From: Acanthopleura granulata
Taxonomy: Eukaryota; Mollusca; Polyplacophora; Chitonida; Chitonidae
Length of the DNA: 64,000 nt
Direction: 5' to 3'
NCBI GenBank assembly: GCA_016165875.1
Contig: JABBOT010000005.1
Coordinates: 3,541,499 to 3,605,498, forward strand
A model generated the notes under the pieces. That model was not told the origin of the DNA. It was given only the letters and a program-made list of their open reading frames with translations, and did not search any database. Shown one piece after another: positions 1 through 13,000 of the stretch (positions are counted from its first letter, which is position 1; each line of letters opens with the position of its first letter). A program made the translations under genes and the position numbers.

Positions 1-391
1 CATTCTTTCCATTTCTGGAATCTGCTTGGTAGGAGAGGTTCGTCCCAGCCTGTCGCTTCAGACATCGTCCCGTAGCAGAAGTTTCCCTTGAATAATAACT
101 GGTGCCATAAATCCGATGGGCTCGAAGATTCCGTTTACTGTTGACAGAAATCCTCTCCGAGTTTAAGGTGTTTTTGATGGTTCCACTTGAAATGTAAAGC
201 AGTGCGATTGCAAATTCCAAATGAGACCTAGCATGCGTTGGACAGTCTCTGTTGTCTGGTCCAAGTTCACTGGGGTTTTTGGTCGGTCCTCGGGTGGGGA
301 TGCATGTAACACTTGTAACTTGTTGGATGCAAGTTCGTGCAAACGTAGGTTACCTCCCTCTTTCAGTGTTTGTCATGTACGTTTAACCAGG

Positions 392-595
392 TCAAGGTTT
401 AGCATGGGAAGAAAGTCCATCGTCTACATAAAAATTCTTTTCTACAAAGTGTACTTCATCTTTTCCGTGAGCGGCTTGCTGTGACTTAGCGATCCTTCTC
501 AAACCGGCAGGTGAGGAACTGTTCCCAAACACGTGTGGGCACATAAGTCTATATATCGTCACGAGGGTCGTTGTTCCTGTAACAAAGGGACCCAA
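392..595 (-). pseudogene. BEL/Pao reverse transcriptase fragment
   Basis: The 67-residue open stretch carries the palm-domain hallmarks of Pao-type reverse transcriptase: a Y-R-M/L stretch, F-G-N-S-S-S-P-A, then F-Y-V-D-D. The two aspartates of YVDD are the metal-binding catalytic residues in this family. The frame is open only locally, and flanking RT sequence continues in other frames towards base 1, so this is a broken copy. Confidence 0.75.
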
Positions 596-1404
596 GGTGG
601 TTTCTATAGCCCTCGTTCACCTTGAATCAACGGAAGATCTGCTGTACATCTCTCCTAACCGCGATGGATGATGTCTGGAAAAGGAGTCCTCTGAGGAGAA
701 CGCGATAGAGATAGCCCTTCATGTCGAGCAGAGGAGTCGAAAACGCCTCGAATTTGGCTCGGTTTCTTGGGACGGTAAACTCCGAAAATGGGAACATACT
801 AGCATTCTTCTTCGTCTGAAAGTGGTGGAGCGACCTCGGCCATTAAAGAAAACCTTTCCGATGAACTCGACGAAATGTTGTGTCTTGGTTGGGTTCTTGT
901 AATGGAGGGACCTTATTCGTGGCTCTGCTTGTGTCCGCTTGTTAATTAGCTTCAGGTGTCCCTATTTAAACCGTAGTGGGGCAACCAAATTTCAGCGTGG
1001 ATCCTTTCCTTTGTACCTCTCTTTCCGTTACATCGAGAAAGATCCTATCTTCCACTGAGAGCACAGGTTTGTTATCATCTTCTCTTGTCTCGAAAATGGT
1101 GGAATGTTGCTCGGTGTCAAAGATAACAGGTACGGACATTATTGAATTGTTAGAACCTTGACCTTTCATTTCCAGATCATTAGCGCAAGGCTTGAACAAC
1201 GATGGCCGTCTACTTCCCAACAAGTAGGTTTTGTTCTTGTTGACAAAGTGTGTCTTGTTGACTTTGCCGAGACAGGATCACCAAGCGTAGTTTTTGGTTC
1301 CAGTTCGCTGATCTAACACATGTAGTTCTTCAAGTAAGTCTCGGTCAATTAACAGTAATATAGGCGCATTACTGTCCAGAGAAGGGATGTAGCCCGCGAT
1401 TCCG

Positions 1405-1737
1405 CTAAGATGTCGATAATAACGGGCCACTTCGGGAGTGGGAATTTCCTGGTGGATATCTCGTATCTGATTGCTCGCAATGATCGTTCAGAGTGTTGGT
1501 ACCGTCAACGGGTTGAATCACGAACCCCCTGGCACTCCTGCCTGATGTGTCATGTTGGAGAGCACAACAGAGCAGTATGTATGGAACTTCGCTTTCATGG
1601 ATACCGTACAATTCAAAAAAGTCACTCCGAGCTAATGTCATGTTGCTCTGATCACCGAAAACTGCATAGAGACGTTTATCCATCTCTTGGTGTCCTTGTC
1701 GGACTTTAACAAGGATCGTTTTCTCAAAGGATTTCAT
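1405..1737 (-). pseudogene. BEL/Pao aspartic-protease region fragment
   Basis: This open stretch sits between the gag knuckle and the RT linker, where BEL/Pao elements encode the retropepsin-like DUF1758 protease. It ends in a G-F-V-I-Q-P-V-D-G-T-N-type segment resembling the family's post-protease region. The catalytic D-[ST]-G triad is not clearly visible in the open frame, so assignment rests mainly on position and weak similarity. Confidence 0.45.
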
Positions 1738-2226
1738 ACGGAATGCATTCCCATAGATTTGGGTACATTTTGAAGTGACGTCCGGTAATGTTCAAGTCTT
1801 GGTTGATTTCACCCGCCGACATTTACCTGGGGTGTAGACGTGGGGTTTTACCTCCGGTCTGGGCATGTAGAACCGTAGAGTGGTACGTGCTGTTGGATTG
1901 GCCACACATAATATCCTCCTTACAGTTGCGGTATATATATTTCTTGGTCGAACAACAGCGAAAGTATATGCCGTGCTCTTTCAAGAGCTCTCCGTTCCTC
2001 AATGGATTTGGTCCTGAAACCTCTATAATGATCCAGAGGACGATTGCATTTGTGTAGAAGGTATTTGAGTTCTGACGAAATGTCCATTTGTCTCCGGTCC
2101 TGCCATTTGGGGACTGGTCTGTCAAGTTGTCCAGTGTTCATATAGAACACAAAACTGGGTTCCTTGATCAGCAAAATGAGAGAATGGTGGGTATTAGACG
2201 CCATATTGTTTCTTGTATCTCACGGC

Positions 2227-2508
2227 TTAATATGTCCACTTTCCCTGGATGTTGTATGGGAGCTTGCTGATAATAGGTATTAGGCACGACGAGGACAGAA
2301 GGGCTCTGTACTGCTCATTTTCCTTCGTGGCTTCAATTTCAGAGAGAATATCTGCCACGTCATAGAGTTTTTTCGAGTCTCTATTTGTCACTTTCGGAAA
2401 GCTCTTCAGTTTGTCTTTCAAAGCTACCTCTACGTGTTCCGGGCTTCCGAAACGGTCATTTAGCCTTTCCCATACACGAGCTAATCTTTTTAGGGGCCAT
2501 TTGTGCAA
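2227..2508 (-). pseudogene. BEL/Pao gag (DUF1759-like) fragment
   Basis: A 93-residue stretch matches the gag DUF1759 block: A-R-V-W-E-R-L-N-D-R-F-G-S-P-E, then K-L-K-S-F-P-K-V-T-N-R-D, an L-x-D-I-L-S-E-I-E-A helix, and K-L-P-Y-N-I-Q-x-K-W. This is the best preserved part of the element. Sequence on both sides needs frame changes to continue, showing decay. Confidence 0.75.
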
Positions 2509-3037
2509 GCAGCTCGCAGACTTTGAGCGTATTGCGATGATTCAAATACCAAGAATCTGACGAGGAGATCAAGTTCCTCTTCGGGAGTTACTTGTAGGTC
2601 TGTCATGATGGAGGTGAAAGTCGCCTCCCATACTCCATACGATTCTGGCTGGTCACTGAACGTTGTATGGCGTGACTTCAGGAAGTCTTGTCTAGTTCGG
2701 ATGCCATGTTACCTGCATTTTGTAACGTCTGGGTTTGTTTATTGATCAGTGCCTTAGGATTCAGACTGGTGTTCCCATGGTTACCGTGACCCGATGTCCG
2801 ACTGACTTTCACTACAAAATCATCGTTTTGGTTGGGACGATTTGAGAGCTGGCTGTGTCTTGGTGGGCCCTGTCCTTGTGGAGGTTAGCGGGACGCCAGT
2901 TGTTACCGGTTTACAAACCTTCTGTGTAGAGTTCATAAGAGAATGAACCCCGACGTAGCGACACGTTTGATCATGTGTGTTTTCTTCAGGGACAAATATG
3001 TCAGGTATGTGATCTCTCTACTCGTCCATGTCGTCGC

Positions 3038-4167
3038 TTATGGCTCGGAGTGCCTGAACTTCGGCGGCCGCTTCGGCAGTCTCTTTCTCTTGTCTGAGTA
3101 ACAATAAATCGGCGTCCAGGCCAGTTTAACGCGTTCGTTTTGCGCTTCCGATGCTCGTTGCTTCTCGACTGACATCGCTTTCTCTCTCCGGATATCAGTT
3201 TCCCTCCTTATATACTGTACTCCCACTTGAGCGGCTTCGGAATGTGTCTTCTTGGAAGATACTGAAGGAGATTGGGAATTTCCACATTTCTTGCTTTTCC
3301 GTGCAGCAACAGAAGCGTGTGTGCCAGTTTCCAATACTTGTAACATAGGTTTCTTAACGTCACTGAGTGCATTTGATATTACAAATACATATGTCTTTGC
3401 GACTGCTTGGTGTACGTCAAATTCACACAAACTATCCAGGGTGTTCGTGCGTTGAGGCAGGAGGTAACCACAACGCGAAATATCGAAAAATTGACTTGTA
3501 GATAAATTTTGTATTGAGTTTTGATAAAATGAAGAAGTTTTAGATACATTTCACGTACATTGGTGATAAAAAAAAACATTACGGTTTATGATTTTTTCAA
3601 ATTGAGATTCTATAAAGAAATTGCCCCCACCGCACCCCAAAAAAATCTTGTGCAGGAACTGAATGTAACTTTCCGCCAGCTTTCTATAAGCGTCTGTACT
3701 AGACTTGAGTTCCATGGTCTGCCTTACGCAGTGATGGCAAGTCATAAAAACAAGATGAGGCATTACTGACACTTTTCTCAACATTGTTACAAATGTGTTC
3801 TAAATGTTGCTGATGTTCTTGTTCAGATTCATAGAACAATTCTGTGCCATTTGGGGTGAGCGATCTAACCCGTGGACCTGGGTTAGGTCCACGAGTAGGC
3901 TTCTGATACATTGAATCGTGTTCAGAAATTCTTCGCGTGCCATTCACAGTGAATTCCAGTTTATACATGTTGCTCCTTATTCGAGATTTTTTGTAATGTG
4001 CAGGGAGATTGTCCATTAGCTTCATACGCAGTGTTTATTTTTGCAGGATTGATGAGATATCCCTGCACCAAAAGTTGCACTGTTTGGCCGTTGACCGATG
4101 TCTTTGTCGTCTGAACGTTAGACGTTGTCCTGCCAGCAATGCTGAGCCGGCGCCAGGTGAATGTCAA
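3038..4167 (-). pseudogene. BEL/Pao gag N-terminal region, frameshifted
   Basis: Three overlapping short frames (near 3961-4167, 3551-4025 and 3038-3430) together resemble a gag N-terminus: a helical segment of the Y-x-Q-F-L-H type followed by a long Ser/Lys/Glu-rich charged coil. The coil frame is open for 130 codons, the others only briefly. The reading is consistent with the adjoining DUF1759 block but is too decayed for a precise model. Confidence 0.45.
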
Positions 4168-4170
4168 TCT

Positions 4171-5525
4171 CCTAGTCCACTTCTATGATAGCACAGCCAG
4201 CTGATCGCCTGCGGTCGTTACCGTAGCACCCAGCACAGATCCCATAGATGTCCACGGTGAAAATTTCACTTCAAAAAGCAGCTAGAATCCTACCTTACAT
4301 TTGGTATGAGCCGATTCCTTGAGCAAAGCCGGCCACAGTAAACCATGTTTCAACAGTAATCCAGCCGATTAAACTTTTGAACTGTGCTTTTCGAGCCAGA
4401 GTCCGCCATGTCTTGAATTCAAACTTCTCGCAGGCGATAGGCGGCGAAAAGTTTATCCCACCCTATACATACTTTGTACAGCGCATGAGTATGAGTAGCG
4501 TGGGATAAAATTTACAGGAGAGTGGTTCTGTAAAGGCAAGTGGCAGTTGTGGAAAATGTGCGTAACTATGTCAGCCTTCAGAATTGTCGTGCTTTATGTG
4601 TATTCAGACAGACACTAAAGCGCATGCAGCAGAACTGAACGAGGAGGTAGCTCAGTACAAGCTTTATACCTAAATCGGATCCACATAGCCCTCTGGCTAA
4701 GAGCGGCCAGCGGTCCCCGCGTGTCAGTAGCCTAAATATAAGATCCTTGGACAGTGGTCTCGAGTGAACCATATTCAAGGCACATAACACAATGGCTTGG
4801 AAAGAGACTAAAATATTTTTTTCTTTGGGTAACGTTACATGTAGGCTTAGTGGTAGTCTCTACATTCTGACTGTAAGCACAGTGGAGACTTTTTAATATG
4901 TTCTTTTATTTGAAAGTTATTCCTCACAGCCCTTTCCGTTATTTATATATGCGAGCCATCTCTTTTAATGCAACCCAAATGGCGGCGCCCTTTGGACACG
5001 TGAAATGAGCGAAGTGAAAGAAGTCTAGATTTTTCGGTGTAATCCAGTAAAGTGATTTAAATCACCAGGATCAATAGAAGAAAATTTACAATTGTAAGTT
5101 ATAAATGTATAATTAAACCTAAATTAAAGTATCTTCATGAATATTCAGTCTAATATCGACGCGTGGTACAACTGCAGACAATTAGTATTACCCGGTGCCT
5201 AGATTTCGATCAGAAATAATATTCATTACAACTTGTAATGCAAGTAATTAGCAGACATGAGTGACGGGGCCGACTTGGCTATCATATTACCCTGAGAATG
5301 AAGTTTGGCTTCCTTAAACTATATAATAAAAAGACAGTGAAAAATTGGAATTTCTATGTTTTATGCAATTATCCGGTAAAACCTTTGCTGTAACTATGCG
5401 TTAACGATTTTAATATCTGGATCTGTTTTTCGTACCAGGAAATGTCAGAAAACTATAAACTGGTTAACATTAAAGATATATCTCTGATTTAAGTGATGCA
5501 GCCACTAGAGCGAAGTGTGAAACAG
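4171..5525. other. Intergenic; possible upstream region of NOL6
   Basis: No coding signal was found. Near 4977-4989 the motif AAATGGCGGCG resembles a YY1-type initiator element common at start sites of ribosome-biogenesis genes. It could mark a non-coding first exon of NOL6 joined to the acceptor at 7046. This is an inference without a transcript. Confidence 0.25.
4970..5000 (+). promoter_or_regulatory. Candidate YY1-like (AAATGGCGGC) promoter element
   Basis: The motif matches the AANATGGCGGC consensus known for YY1 and is the only GC-rich block in an AT-rich stretch about 2 kb upstream of the NOL6 coding start. The NOL6 start codon follows directly on a splice-acceptor-like TTTCAG, so an upstream non-coding exon is expected. 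No other support is visible. Confidence 0.25.
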
Positions 5526-5721
5526 TAAGCGGAATCGGCATTGCATAAGTGTCTCAAGATCATGCTGGTTTTTCATTAGACAGGGTGGGGGCTCTCGCGA
5601 ACTTCCGTGATTTCACGGAGGTTAACAATGCTATTGTTCTTGTTGGGCGTGAGAGCTAACATCCTGTCTCGTCCCAAACCAGGATGATCTGGAGAGACTT
5701 TTGCAATGCCAATTTGGCTTA
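5526..5721. mobile_element. Palindromic foldback/MITE-like element
   Basis: The whole 196 bp folds on itself. The left end TAAGC..GGCATTGCA..AAGTGTCTC is mirrored by GAGAC..TTGCAATGCC..GCTTA on the right. Inside, AGATCATGCTGGTTT pairs with AAACCAGGATGATCT, GACAGG with CCTGTC and GCTCTC with GAGAGC, down to the centre CCGTGATTTCACGG. It has no coding capacity. A non-autonomous foldback DNA element is the simplest reading; a TA target site is possible but not certain. Confidence 0.55.
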
Positions 5722-7046
5722 TAAGCTTAATCAGCATTTCGGGAGTCTCACAGGTTCACGCTGGATGAGATAAGACAAGGTGACCAGGGAAAAGGGGGGG
5801 GAGGGGTGCTCTTTTGCAAACTAACATGACTAAAAATGTGATTGTACGATAATACATGTAGATAGAGCCAACTCTCTGGGACCACCAGAGTATACTCTGA
5901 GTAAAGCCAACCCTGCAAGTATCAAAAAATCCTGTATTTCCCATGTTAGTTTGCGAAAATACCCCCCTTGACACCCAAAATGCTAACCTGGCTTATATGA
6001 ATTGTGCTCTAGTGCCCAAAGGAGGATATTTGCATGCAATATCTTCAAATAATTGAATTATTCATCCACAGCTGTCATTGGTAGTTGCATTTTTTTGCAT
6101 CACAGTTTTCTGCCATTTAAGAGGTCTGTTTTATGGAAGGAAGCTTTTCTGCATAGCGTTATTTCTTTAAGACTGGCACACTGCCAGTATCTGGGGAGTA
6201 ATGCGGCTGTCAAGGGAACATGCGAGGAAAAAAGAAAAAGGCGATTTCTGTGATTGCTGATAGCAGTGCAGAAGAGCTCTTTTGAGCATGTAGTTCATGG
6301 TAAACACTAGATGCCAGGTTTAGTCTGAATCGATTCATACTTTAAAATCGGCAATTTTGGTTAGTATTCGGCACTAGAGGAATCACCCAAGCATAGGTTG
6401 GCCTGGAACTAGGACACATTGAATTTTGAGTCACGTTTTAACTGTTGTGGTTGCACCATTCAATTCAGAATTATATCTGTGAAACAGGTTGTGTTACATG
6501 TCACTTTTGCTCATTTCTGCTGTTGCCATGGAATGGTAATCAGATTGCCATTTCCTTAATGTTTACTCTGTAAGTACTTGTAAGTTTAGTCCAAGCTACA
6601 GCTAAAGATGTTTTGTATGGGCTATTTTAGTTATTGGTGGATACATAAATACAAAGTTGAGGGTATTTCAGGGTTTCCATGCTTGCTATGATACCCTGTT
6701 TCCTCAACCTTTTGACACATATGATAGAATAACTTTCAGGGTGATTTATGCACCTGTATAATATGATTTTGAGGTCAAAACTATATTGCTTATGTTGGCC
6801 AATTTCAGTGCTTTTAGTAGTGTTCATGGATACCTGCAATACCCTCAGTGTATGCTTGCAAATGTGCAAAAAGGTTGAAGAATTATCTTGAACTAGACTC
6901 TAAATATCTACCTTGTATATACTATTAAAATAGGAATATATTAATCAGTCATATATTGGGTTTACCTGTACTTCTGTGCTTCTGTTATCATTTCGTGCAT
7001 AATTACCAATACAAATTTGTAATGAAGTTTATGACCAATGTTTCAG

Positions 7047-10000
7047 ATGGGTTTGAAAAGCATGGATCTGAAAGGGAAGCCAGAGGAAGATCTGGATTTA
7101 TATCTCTCAGAAGATGATGATAATGATGTGGATTTAATACATCCTGATCCTGGATTTAATGTCCTCTTTGTTCCTGTAACTGAAACTGGTTCTGACAGTG
7201 TTCATGATGATCAAGAGGGTCATATTCATGAGTATGAAAATTATGAGGACATAATGTATGATGGTAATGAAGACAATGACAGCGATAAAGATGATGAAGA
7301 CAATGACAGCAATAAAGACGATGAAGACAGTGATGAAGACGATGAAGACAGTGACAGTGATAAAGATGATGGAGACAATGACAGTGATGAAGACGATGAA
7401 GACAGTGACAGTGATCAAGATAATGGAGACAGTGACAGTGATAAAGAGGACGATGATGATCCAGAGGTTATTGCCTCAAAGAAAGGCAAGAAATTGAAGA
7501 GTAAAGCTGAAGCAGTGACATCAGAATCCCAGCCAGTAGAATCTGATGATGAAGATGATGACAAAGACAGTAATATTGATGATGATGATGACAGTAATGA
7601 TGATGAGGAGGAATTGTCTGATGACTTAAATGAGTGCTCAGATCATGAGGCCATTGTAGATGCCGGTCTGAAAAGTCTGAAAGAAAGAATGAACAAAGAG
7701 CCTACGGTCTCAAAGAAAGGCAAGAAACTAAAGCGTAAACCTGAAGAGGTAGTTTCAGAATCCCAACAAGTGGAATCACAATCCACAACAAAGAAGGCGA
7801 AACTTGACTCAGCCCTGTTTACTCCTCCTTCTAATGAAGAACTTCATCAATTGAAAGAAGCAGAAAATCTCTTCCATTCCAGTCTGTTTAGGTTACAGGT
7901 GAGTCACCTAAGTGAGGTGGGTTATGTAAAGATCTGAAGCCATGGATATCAAGAGATTATTTACTGGTAAGGACTTAAATATCATACATGTATTTACTGC
8001 AGTTTCCACAAATTCATGTACAAGAAATTACTTTTGCTGTCACTGGAGAACTTGGAATGTAATCCTGAAAGAAATTTGTGTCAGTTTTGTTCCCAGCAAG
8101 TTTTCTGTCGAACCTTATATATTGAGATGTAAAAAGACAGAAAAATCACTTGTTGTACCATGATCTACACCAAAATAGACATCTGAAGAAATGTCAGTTA
8201 CTGTGTTTTAATCTGTTTTTCATACATGTATTTTCTCTTTTTTCTATTTTTTTTTTTTTTGTTTTTTGTTTTTTTTTTGAAAAAGTTGACGGAATTACTA
8301 AGTGAAATCCAGCTGAAGGAGAAGAGGAAGAAAGCGATAGATGAAGTTCTACATGGACTGAAGAAAGTTCTCACAGAGCTGCCGGCGGGGAAACAGCATG
8401 AGGTAGTGTGAAGTAATCCTCCATATAGCCACATACACATATGCAGTTCTTAAAAATATCGGTGATTGTATACATTCACTCTGTCTTTTCTGCACCATGG
8501 ACACTCACAAAGCCTGGTATGGTGGGCCCACCCTGTTGGGGTTTGGACCAATGACATTAGCTTGGGACTGTAGCTTGTAATTCTTCCTCTTTAATAAATT
8601 TCTATTTAAAACAAATTTATTGAAAAAATTTTAAATTGCTTATTTTTTGGGCCAGATTTTGATGGCACACATCTGGAAGCTCAGTCCAAATATGGAGAAG
8701 ATATCATGTACATGTATACCATATATAACATTTGATTGCATGTTATTCAAACAAAGCAGACAGCTAGCCAATGAGACAATTTGTAACATGTACAGTGTTA
8801 TCTGGATATTGATTGGCTCACAGCTGTGTCATGGTGTGTGACTTTACCCAGACTGTGCTTTTACATAAACTCTTATGTAATCTTGATCTCTGGAATGTCA
8901 GGTTTATCAGTTAAATCCGAGTTCACACAACATGCATGAAACAAGGAGCTACATCATTCAAACATCAATGATGCCCTCCCTGATATGACACGGAGGCCTT
9001 GTGTTAGCCCAGGACATGCTTACCTAATAAGCTGTGACTGTCCTATATTTTTTCATGTTTCAGTAATAAAAATACGGTATTCGTGATGTCTTCCTTTTTG
9101 TAAACCTGATATTCATAAGAACATTACATATGCATGTCTTTGTTTTGATATAACAAAAGTTTAACTGAGCCTCCTGATACCTTTCAGATAAGCGATCAAA
9201 GATGGGTTGAGAAGAAGAAGCTAAAAGTGCCGCTGACCCAGCACCCTTGGGGCGTGAAGGGCAAGTTCTGTTTTTACCCTCCTTCAAAGGTGAAGGTCAC
9301 TGGGAGCTACCTGCTGGACACCTGTCTTAGATCTGCTGTCCAGGTGGACCTGGCTGTGGAGATGCCCCAGGTAAGTGGTCAGGCCCATCTCATCGCTCAG
9401 TGGGGTCCTCTGCAATGGGAAGCAAATCTCGCAACTCCTAAAACAGAAGCGCCTTCTATGAATATGAATAACAGCACAAGTTGTCCTGAAAGATCCCACT
9501 AGGCATTGTTGTTCAGGTAAACGTAGGCAGTAGGTGCTGCTGTTGTATGAGGTACAAGATTTGCTTCCCTTTCCTGGCGCATCCCTTTCTGCTCTAAATA
9601 AAGTTTTCCACAATTTATCCTCCAACCATGTCCTGCCAGTGTTTTTAAGTACGGAGCGCTATATAGTTTTGAAGGTAAAATCAGAGTGGTATTTACCAGT
9701 GATGTTGATTGATACAGTTTTGTGGTCACCCATTTCTCACCTGCAGAGCTTATATTTTTGCTGAATGTGTTGGTGTGCAAAAATGCAATACAACTGGAAA
9801 TATCCTATCTTGATTTGAACAAGATTGCCTAGAAGAAATATAATTTACTGACAAATACTGATCAGTACAGCTTTAAATTGAGTTTCATTTATGTGATTTT
9901 TCTCTTTAGTGTCGTTCAGATAATTTGGAAAATTTGGATAATTTGGTGTTTGAATGAAATCTTTTAACTTCCATTTAATGAAGCATGCGTCATTTAGTTA

Positions 10001-13000
10001 GTGACTAACAAATGGGTATGTTTGGTTTGTAGCTGTGTTTTCAGCCCAAAGATCACCTGAACCACAGGTACCTACGTAAACGAGCTCTCTATCTTACCTG
10101 TCTGTCAGCACACCTTAGGAAATCGGACCTCATTAACGACTTGAAATTCACTTATCACCATGGCAACCATTTCAAGCCTATTCTTGTCCTTGGTATGCAA
10201 GGTATGTTGCTTTTGTAGTGACACTTTCTAGTGATCATTGTTTTCCTCCAGATCATTCCCTGGTGCAATGTGCTCTCACATGTTTTTTTGTAGGTGTTAC
10301 ATTTTGTTACATTTTCATCAAGGCATTTTTTTTCCTATGCAAATTAACTCTAACTCTTCCATCTTTATGTACAAAAAGTAATTTAAAAATTTTGCCCACA
10401 AAATGCTTTTTTACTTTGGTAAACTCCGATTCACATTTTCTTTAAAAAAATAAAGAGAAAAATATTGACATTTCCGTTTAATGAGAAGTTCTTTCTAACC
10501 AGAATGGAAATGAAACTACAAATAATTTTGTGTGATGTTTTTGTTGTAGTCAGCACAGGGAAGTCTTTCACTGTCAATCTGCACGCAGTGCCAGAGCCTG
10601 GAGTGTTCAAACTGAACAGATTTTCCATCACCAAGAACAACGTTCGTCGGCAGTGGTTTTATGGGACAGAATCCGAAAATACAGCAGATGGTAATGTATT
10701 AGATTGCAATTCGTTTCATAACACTGAAAACATTTTGGTAAAATGGAAAATTGTAATTTGAAAGTTTCAGAGTTATCCTCCTTGGCTGATGTGTTCTCAC
10801 ACTGTTTGAACACTCTTTGAGCTACAGTGTTGGTTTATAGATATATAGATATATATATATATATATATATACATGTCCTTGTATTAAAGGATAGTGTTAC
10901 ACTGTATGTATACTGTTATTCTCATTACCATTTAATACCATTGGGTGTTTGCAGCTCTCAGTGAGGTGATGCAGGTACATGTACATATAGTAGTGTTTAC
11001 AGTTTTTTAGGGACTTGTGAAGTATTTCAGAGAGATACAGTGTGGAGTGTATAGTTAAGATAGGGCATTTCTATTCAATCAGAGCGAGGTGTGACTTTCT
11101 AATTAATGCTTTCATTATCATCAATTTGGCAATTTCTTTTAAACTTCCCGTGCACAATTGTTCAGCATAATGCTGTGGTATTGGTTAGAATACATCTAAG
11201 TGTTTGTTACAGCCCTGCATCACTGAGCAGCAGTCAAGGATATATCTTGAGTAAGGGGAAAAGTCTAGAGTACGGCAAATTGCAAGAATAAGAAATATTA
11301 AGGACCTACATGTGTTATTAAGGGGCCAGTTGTTTTGTTAAAAGGGTCCGTGTTTACATAAATATTTGTATTATTAAAATGGTATTTGTATTAATATGTT
11401 TTCCCCAGATGAGAGTCAGTCTCCCACTCCGTATTACAACACGTCCATACTGCAGGATGTGACAATGATGTCACAGCTGGAGCACCTGTACAAAACCCAG
11501 GAGAATTCCCCAGGGGTGAGGGATGGGGTGTGTCTGCTTAAGGTCTGGCTCAGACAGAGAGAGCTCTACCAGGTTAGTGTGTATGGTGGGGTGGTATCAT
11601 TTCATGTCTGGCTAAAACTAAAGGCAGAAATTCTCCAGTGAATCAATAGTTTTTCTTGTTTCAAACTTCAATGACTATTAATAGCTGATAGAACATGTAT
11701 GAAAAAACTTGATTTGTTCACCTGACTGCATTGGTTGAAATGCCCTCATTAATTTCAGGGTTACGGGGCGTTCTCAGGGTTTATCTTGTCCATGTACATC
11801 ACTTACCTGTTGTCAGTCAAGAAGATAAACAAATTGATGAGCAGTTACCAGGTGGTGAGGAGCGCTCTGCTGCATCTTGGTAAGATCATTCCTCATTTTA
11901 TAGCTAAACATTCATTGTAACAACCACAACTTTCTGTTTCAGTTCCCTCTAGACTTGGACACATTTCCAGGCTGACTGTGATTGGCTGATAATATCTTAT
12001 AGCTAACTGTATAAAGAGTTAGTAATAGTGTGTTGAAATGAAAACTCTTTTGACTGAATCGTTGGCATTTTTGGATAGATTTTGGAAGTTTACAATAACG
12101 TGGTTTCTTACTGTCAGAAGAGGGACATACATATATGGTTATCAGATCAGATTTAATAAGAAACATTAAGGGGCATCTTCTCTGGTAAAACTGTTTGGAT
12201 GGTACAGGTGTTTTACAGAATGCTTTTCATTGTTGTTGTTGTTTTTTGTTCACTTTTTTTTTTTGTGTCAGAAATTGTAAGTATTTATTGATCATGTTAT
12301 CAGAAGCCTTCCTGTCAAAACCAATTCAGGCCCAGACTGTGTGGTCTCCTGTTCATTCCTGTCTGTCACGATGTTCATTCCTGTCTGTCACGATGTTCAC
12401 ATCTTACTTATTCAAGGAAACAGAACAACAGTCAATACAGCTTGTACCTGACTTTTGCCTGGTAAAAGCCTCCCCATAATGCACGTTTGGAACAAGACTG
12501 TTTAATCTGTCATACCAGATGAACAAGTGATAAATGTCTTACCTATACGCTTGTGTTTTTTACCAGCTCAGTCTGATTGGACGACAGAGCCGTTGACCTT
12601 GTACTCTGACCTTGGCGACCCCCACTGTCCCACAGCCGTGGAGTTCTATCAACACTTTGATGTGGTGTTCATTGACAAGACGGGATATGTCAACATCTGC
12701 GCGGAGTGGACCAGGGACATGTTCTTCAGGGTAACATTTCTGCACTATTCTGTAAACAGTGGATGTGACGGCTGTCTTGACTAAGATGTTTACTCCGCGT
12801 CTGCGTCTAAGGCAGATCATCAAATTTGCAAAGCGTTCTGAATCACAGAATAAACAGATTGTAAGCTGTAACTGTGTTCTACTGTGCCAAACGCATGTGT
12901 TGTAGCCTGGTAAAACCAAAATGTTTTCTGTGGTTTATTTTCGTTCGTTTTTTTTTTATTCACTGACCAGTAAAATATCTGTCATTAAATCGGGGCACTG

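Larger units (their letters stand above)
1..4170 (-). mobile_element. Degenerate BEL/Pao-type LTR retrotransposon, truncated by the window edge
   Basis: On the minus strand the conserved BEL/Pao pieces occur in the expected order but in different, broken frames. A charged gag N-terminal coil lies at 3038-3430. A gag block of the DUF1759 type (AWERL..RFGSPE..., KLPYNIQ..KW pattern) lies at 2227-2508. A decayed CCHC-like knuckle is near 1823-2125, the retropepsin/DUF1758-like region at 1405-1737, a pol linker (LSVEDR pattern) at 966-1223, and reverse transcriptase with FGxxSSPA and YVDD at 392-595. No single frame spans any domain, the knuckle has lost its first Cys and its His, and RNase H and integrase would lie left of base 1. 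I could not delimit an LTR. It is a dead relic; the family call is firm, the outer boundary near 4170 is a guess. Confidence 0.8.

Noticed and set aside
7134..7418. Minus-strand frame rich in Ile, Val and Phe
   Set aside because: It is the antisense shadow of the Asp/Ser repeats in NOL6 exon 1.
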